Of a stretch of 6,388 nt of DNA, positions 6,339 through 6,388 are shown one piece after another; the stretch's first letter is position 1, and each line of letters begins with the position of its first letter. Location of the stretch: the NCBI GenBank assembly GCA_026197015.1, contig JAPHRB010000102.1, positions 1 through 6,388 of the forward strand, written 5' to 3'. The notes beneath the pieces were generated by a model, which saw only the letters and a program-made list of their open reading frames with translations, was not told where the DNA came from and made no database searches. The translations under genes and the position numbers were made by a program. The stretch is from Gammaproteobacteria bacterium (lineage in GTDB: Bacteria > Pseudomonadota > Gammaproteobacteria > SZUA-229).

Positions 6339-6388
6339 GTTTACTGTGGGGTCTTACTACCCTGCTAAGGTGCATCTCCATCGGGGAA
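6337..6388 (+). CDS. Possible start of an unidentified gene after tmk, cut by window edge
   Basis: An ATG (6337-6339) overlaps the tmk stop as TAATG and opens a frame of 17 codons that runs off the window, beginning MFTVGSYYPAKVHLHRG. I do not recognise it, and it does not resemble the usual HolB start, which carries a YPW-like motif. The ATG sits in the repeat copy rather than behind a ribosome binding site. The 51 bases after the tmk stop are about half G+C, above the AT-rich genes to the left. This could be a coupled gene, the edge of a repeat or mobile element, or chance. A weak 7-bp stem with two G-U pairs (6346-6352 with 6359-6365) lies inside it. Confidence 0.2.
   Translation, partial: MFTVGSYYPAKVHLHRG

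Overview
The window is an ordinary housekeeping block from an AT-rich gammaproteobacterium, with every gene on the + strand. The order is fabG (3' part) - acpP - fabF - pabB - pabC - mltG - tmk. Enterobacteria and pseudomonads have the same core layout (fabG-acpP-fabF-pabC-mltG-tmk-holB), and the FabG, ACP, FabF and Tmk sequences align with the E. coli proteins almost without gaps. I cannot name the genus; class level is as far as the sequence supports.

Region 1 (1-2274) is type II fatty acid synthesis. It holds the C-terminal 138 residues of the 3-ketoacyl-ACP reductase FabG, then a 252-bp gap, acyl carrier protein AcpP, a good intrinsic terminator, an 86-bp leader with competing hairpins, and the condensing enzyme FabF, which starts with TTG. 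AcpP carries the growing acyl chain, FabF extends it and FabG reduces the product.

Region 2 (2275-2453) is non-coding and is the most distinctive part of the window. A 154-bp near-perfect inverted repeat (2283-2436) is built from roughly 10-bp units of the type CGCnAATnAA. A third, degenerate copy of the same repeat lies over the last codons and stop of tmk (6317-6338). The two sites suggest a dispersed REP/MITE-like intergenic family.

Region 3 (2454-4633) is the 4-aminobenzoate branch of folate synthesis. PabB and PabC are encoded by genes that overlap by 4 bp. PabB makes 4-amino-4-deoxychorismate with a PabA glutaminase that is not in the window, and PabC cleaves it to 4-aminobenzoate and pyruvate. 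PabB has Ala where the E. coli enzyme has its nucleophilic Lys.

Region 4 (4680-6337) is mltG (peptidoglycan lytic transglycosylase) followed by tmk (dTMP kinase), overlapping by 1 bp in TAATG. The last 51 bases after tmk do not look like holB, the usual next gene. They are visibly richer in G+C and contain a short frame open to the window edge that starts on the tmk stop.

I see no tRNA, rRNA, CRISPR array, complete insertion sequence or defence system. The candidate novelties are the repeat family and the unexplained right edge; the genes themselves are conventional.
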